A stretch of DNA of 64,000 bases from Bacillota bacterium (GTDB lineage Bacteria > Bacillota > Sulfobacillia > JAJZYS01 > JAJZLH01), in assembly GCA_021850485.1 (NCBI GenBank), contig JAJZLY010000007.1, positions 1 to 64,000 on the forward strand, given 5' to 3'. Shown piece after piece: positions 61,603-64,000 of the stretch; position 1 is the stretch's first letter; every line of letters begins with the position of its first letter. The notes below the pieces were generated by a model. That model worked only from the letters and a program-made list of their open reading frames with translations. It had not been told where the DNA came from and did no database searches. The position numbers were made by a program, and so were the translations under genes.

Positions 61603-62766
61603 TCACCTTTCTTCCAGTGCTTGCAATCCGGGCAAGATCTCGCCCTCCAGATAGGTGAGCGAGGCGCCGCCGCCCGTCGACAGATGGCTGACCGCGCCTT
61701 CCAGGCCCAGCCGTCGGATGGCGGCCAGGGAGTCACCGCCGCCCACCACCGACATGCCCGTCATCTCGCCTATTGTTCGGGCGAGCGTAGCCGTCCCATG
61801 GTCGAACGGAGGGCGCTCGTACAAACCCATCGGGCCGTTCCAAAACAGTCGGCCCAGCCCCAGCACGATTGGCCGCCAGGCCTGGAGCGTTCGCTCTCCC
61901 ACATCCATGATCCTGGCATCTGCCGAAACCTCCGTCACCGCAACCTCATCTACCTGGCCAGCTGCCTCCACCACCACGGTGTCGGGGAGGTGAATCACCT
62001 CTGGCCAAGACTCGAGCAACGCGGCAGCGCTGTCCAACTCAGCAGGCTCGTACAGGCTTGACCCCACGGCCAGGCCGCTGGCGGCTAAGAACGTGTTGGC
62101 CAAGGCGCCGCCGAGGAAGACGGTGTTGACCTCCGGCAGCAGTCGACGCAACAGGGGCAGCTTGTCTTTCATCTTGGCGCCGCCGACGGCCAGTCCAAAG
62201 GGGCGGCGAGGATCGCTCAGAAGCAGATCCAGAGCCCGCACCTCTGCCGCCACCAGCGGGCCAGCGCAAGCAGGCAGCAGGCGCGTGATAGCGACCGTGG
62301 AGGCGTGGGCGCGGTGCAAGGTGCCGAAGGCATCTTGCACGAAGCCGTCGTGGCCAAAGGCCAGGCGAATCGCGAAATCCGGGTCATTGGTCTCCTCGCC
62401 GGGATCAAATCGCAAGTTCTCGGCCAACAAGACGGCACCCGGGTCGGCACTCACCGCCTGGCGGTAGGTCGAGTCACCGGGGACCCCAGGGACGAAGGTG
62501 ACCGGCTGGCCCAGGTGGCGGCTCACGACCTCTGCGAGTGGCTGAAGGCTGAAGGCACCATGGGGCCGCCCGGCGGGCCGGCCCAGGTGAGAGATCAAGG
62601 TGATGCCGACCTTGCGCTCGAGCAGGGCCCGCACGGTCGGGAGGGCCGCCTGGATGCGAAAGTCATCGGCCACCTGGCCATCGGTCAGGGGCACATTGAA
62701 GTCCACTCGCACCAATACCCGGCGCATGGCTGCAGGAAGTTGCTCCAGGCTGGGAAGTTGCCTCAC
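61603..62766 (-). CDS. pgk: Phosphoglycerate kinase
   Basis: The 387-residue kinase has RVLVRVDFNVPL, LISHLGRP, LLAENLRFDPGE, GGAKMKDKLPLL, WNGPMGLYE and GGGDSLAAIRRLG, the substrate- and ATP-binding set. It makes ATP from 1,3-bisphosphoglycerate. GTG 62766 overlaps the gap stop codon (GTGA). The frame reaches 62820 inside gap. Confidence 0.97.
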   Translation of the reverse strand: MRQLPSLEQLPAAMRRVLVRVDFNVPLTDGQVADDFRIQAALPTVRALLERKVGITLISHLGRPAGRPHGAFSLQPLAEVVSRHLGQPVTFVPGVPGDSTYRQAVSADPGAVLLAENLRFDPGEETNDPDFAIRLAFGHDGFVQDAFGTLHRAHASTVAITRLLPACAGPLVAAEVRALDLLLSDPRRPFGLAVGGAKMKDKLPLLRRLLPEVNTVFLGGALANTFLAASGLAVGSSLYEPAELDSAAALLESWPEVIHLPDTVVVEAAGQVDEVAVTEVSADARIMDVGERTLQAWRPIVLGLGRLFWNGPMGLYERPPFDHGTATLARTIGEMTGMSVVGGGDSLAAIRRLGLEGAVSHLSTGGGASLTYLEGEILPGLQALEER

Positions 62767-63770
62767 AGCAGCCCGTCTGCGTGGGCGGCCAGGTCGATCA
62801 GACGCTGGGCGTACGCCCACTCGTTGTCGTACCAGGCGAACACCTTGACCATCGTCCCAACGGTCAGGGTCAAGGCCGAGTCGACCACCGCTGAGTGTGG
62901 GTTTTGCCGAAAATCGATTGATACCAAGGGTTCGTCCTCCACCGCCAACACGCCGGCCAAGTCATCTGCCGCCGCCGACCGGAAAGCGGCATTGATCTCT
63001 GCGGCGGAGACGGCTTGGCGCAGCTCTGCGGTCAGATCGATGATCGACACCGACGGCGTTGGTACCCGCAGGGAAAGGCCGGTCACCCGTCCGGCCAGCT
63101 CCGGCAACACCCGTGCCACCGCCAAGGCCGCACCGGTGGAGGTCGGGATGATGCTCTCCGGAGCCGCCCGCGCTCTGCGTAGGTCGCGGTGGCTGCCATC
63201 GACCAGGGCCTGGTCGCGGGTGTAGCTGTGCACCGTGGTGAGCAGCGCCCGCTCCACGCCGAAGGTGCGGTCCAACACGGCCAACACCGGTACCAGGGCG
63301 TTGGTGGTGCATGACCCGGCAGAGATCACGTGGTGGCTGGCAGGGGTGAACTGGCTGTGATTGACGCCATAGACCACCATCAGATCATCGTCTTTGGCGG
63401 GCGCCGAAATGATCACCAGTTTGGCACCGGCCGCCAGGTGGCCGGCTGCCTCGGCGCGTTTACGAAACTTCGGCGTGCACTCCAAGACGATAGCCACATC
63501 TTCGCTGCGCCAGGGAATGCGACTGGGATCGAGTTCCGAACTGACCGGCACCCGGACGCCGTCGACGACTAGGGCGTGCTCTTCTGCCAGTACACTTCCC
63601 GGGTAGCGGCCATAGGTGGAATCGTGCGCCAGCAGGTGAGCCATCATGGCTGGCGGCTGGGTGTGATTTACCGCCAGGCGCTGGCGCCACTTGGGGTCTT
63701 GCAGGGCGATGCGCAACGCCCGCCTGCCAATGCTTCCAAAGCCGTTGATGCCGAGCCGATGGCTGACCAC
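62763..63770 (-). CDS. gap: Glyceraldehyde-3-phosphate dehydrogenase with altered cofactor-site residues
   Basis: The 335-residue enzyme has INGFGSIGRR near the start and the active-site Cys154 in SAGSCTTNALVPV. RARAAPESIIPTSTGAA and the C-terminal WYDNEWAYAQR follow. Differences from common NAD-type GapA: GFGRIGR is GFGSIGR (Ser13), and the Asp of the AINDLT motif, which favours NAD, is His36 (AVNHTQ). Relaxed or NADP preference is possible. GTG 63770 follows GGGGAGG by 7 bases; ATG 63776 is too close to the site. It is the first gene of the glycolytic operon. Confidence 0.95.
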   Translation of the reverse strand: MVSHRLGINGFGSIGRRALRIALQDPKWRQRLAVNHTQPPAMMAHLLAHDSTYGRYPGSVLAEEHALVVDGVRVPVSSELDPSRIPWRSEDVAIVLECTPKFRKRAEAAGHLAAGAKLVIISAPAKDDDLMVVYGVNHSQFTPASHHVISAGSCTTNALVPVLAVLDRTFGVERALLTTVHSYTRDQALVDGSHRDLRRARAAPESIIPTSTGAALAVARVLPELAGRVTGLSLRVPTPSVSIIDLTAELRQAVSAAEINAAFRSAAADDLAGVLAVEDEPLVSIDFRQNPHSAVVDSALTLTVGTMVKVFAWYDNEWAYAQRLIDLAAHADGLL

Positions 63771-63806
63771 GGGCATGCCTCCCCAGTCTTGCAGGCGGAC
63801 GGCTCT

Positions 63807-63812
63807 ATTATA
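63807..63812 (-). promoter_or_regulatory. Promoter -10 box of the glycolytic operon
   Basis: A consensus TATAAT on the minus strand, about 37 bases before the gap start codon. CACTTG lies 17 bases further upstream as a weak -35. It is in the only short gap before the operon. Confidence 0.55.
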
Positions 63813-63871
63813 GCCAAACGCCCACCGCTCAAGTGCTGGTGGACGAGTGGCCGCAGCGGTATTCGATGGTC

Positions 63872-64000
63872 TTAGATGTCGTAGTACAACTGAAACTCGT
63901 ACGGCGTTGGTCTGAGCCCGACCGGGTGCACCTCGTGGCTCATCTTGTAGTCGATCCAGGCCTCGATCAAGTCGGCGCTGAACACGCCGCCGTGCAAGAG
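63872..64000 (-). CDS. glnA: Glutamine synthetase, 3' end only
   Basis: The last 42 codons of a gene entering from the right edge. The end [21 protein letters not shown]-stop (given here as its pattern) is the conserved C-terminus of GlnA, where the active-site and adenylylation-side regions close with an EFxLYYD motif. The type cannot be judged from so little. The stop codon at 63872-63874 is followed 100 bases later by gap. Confidence 0.85.
   Translation of the reverse strand, partial: LLHGGVFSADLIEAWIDYKMSHEVHPVGLRPTPYEFQLYYDI

Overview
The window looks like chromosomal core and accessory DNA from a G+C-rich, aerobic, menaquinone-using bacterium. I infer a member of the Bacillota, possibly a Sulfobacillus-like lineage. 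Evidence for Bacillota: Shine-Dalgarno sites are strong (GGAGG type), with many GTG and TTG starts. The run gap-pgk-tpiA-gpmI-eno-secG-smpB-ssrA is typical of that phylum. A paired site upstream of a nucleobase permease matches the Bacillus PurR box. The genus is a guess, and the Cys synthase module with a CysO-like carrier would also fit Actinobacteria. No insertion sequences, phage genes or CRISPR arrays were seen.

Left region (1-12.4 kb, almost all minus strand): a family of secreted lipoproteins. Three are streptogramin-lyase-like beta-propellers, two are Asp-box (BNR/Ycf48-like) repeat proteins, and one is an orphan oligopeptide-binding lipoprotein. All five repeat lipoproteins have a 21-residue signal with the lipobox Cys at residue 22. 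Three of the transcription units share a conserved promoter and leader. One propeller gene carries a single-base frameshift. A lytic transglycosylase and four tRNA genes follow.

Region 12.9-26.7 kb: small housekeeping genes surround a compact sulfur operon (19.4-15.4 kb, minus strand). It encodes a tandem rhodanese, an unknown protein, a fused CysO-like carrier/MoeB/rhodanese protein, CysM, and a JAMM peptidase of the Mec type. Then come RidA, a MazG-like protein, MutY, a secreted helical-repeat protein, a two-component system, ATP-type PEP carboxykinase and MogA.

Region 26.2-37.5 kb (minus strand): eleven tightly packed, often overlapping genes. They encode a GT4 glycosyltransferase, a NodB-like deacetylase, a tandem flavin-reductase-like protein, CoxG, the medium and small subunits of a molybdenum hydroxylase, a MoxR ATPase, a VWA protein, XdhC, the large Mo-binding subunit, and MogA. 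The active-site loop argues against a form I CO dehydrogenase, so the substrate is unknown.

Region 37.7-47 kb: menaquinone genes menF-D-H-B-E-A in one operon without menC, preceded by a membrane protein, an alpha/beta hydrolase and a GNAT protein. Region 47-53 kb (plus strand): VOC, LysE and GT-C-like membrane proteins, a stomatin-like SPFH protein and a GAF-GAF-GGDEF protein, with three minus-strand tRNAs between them. Region 53-64 kb (minus strand): RdgB and RNase PH, an NCS1 permease with a PurR-like operator, PanE, tmRNA and SmpB, SecG, the lower-glycolysis operon, and the 3' end of glutamine synthetase at the right edge.

Together, lower glycolysis, PEP carboxykinase and menaquinone synthesis describe a respiring cell able to do gluconeogenesis. 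The sulfur-carrier Cys operon and the Mo-hydroxylase operon are the most distinctive modules.
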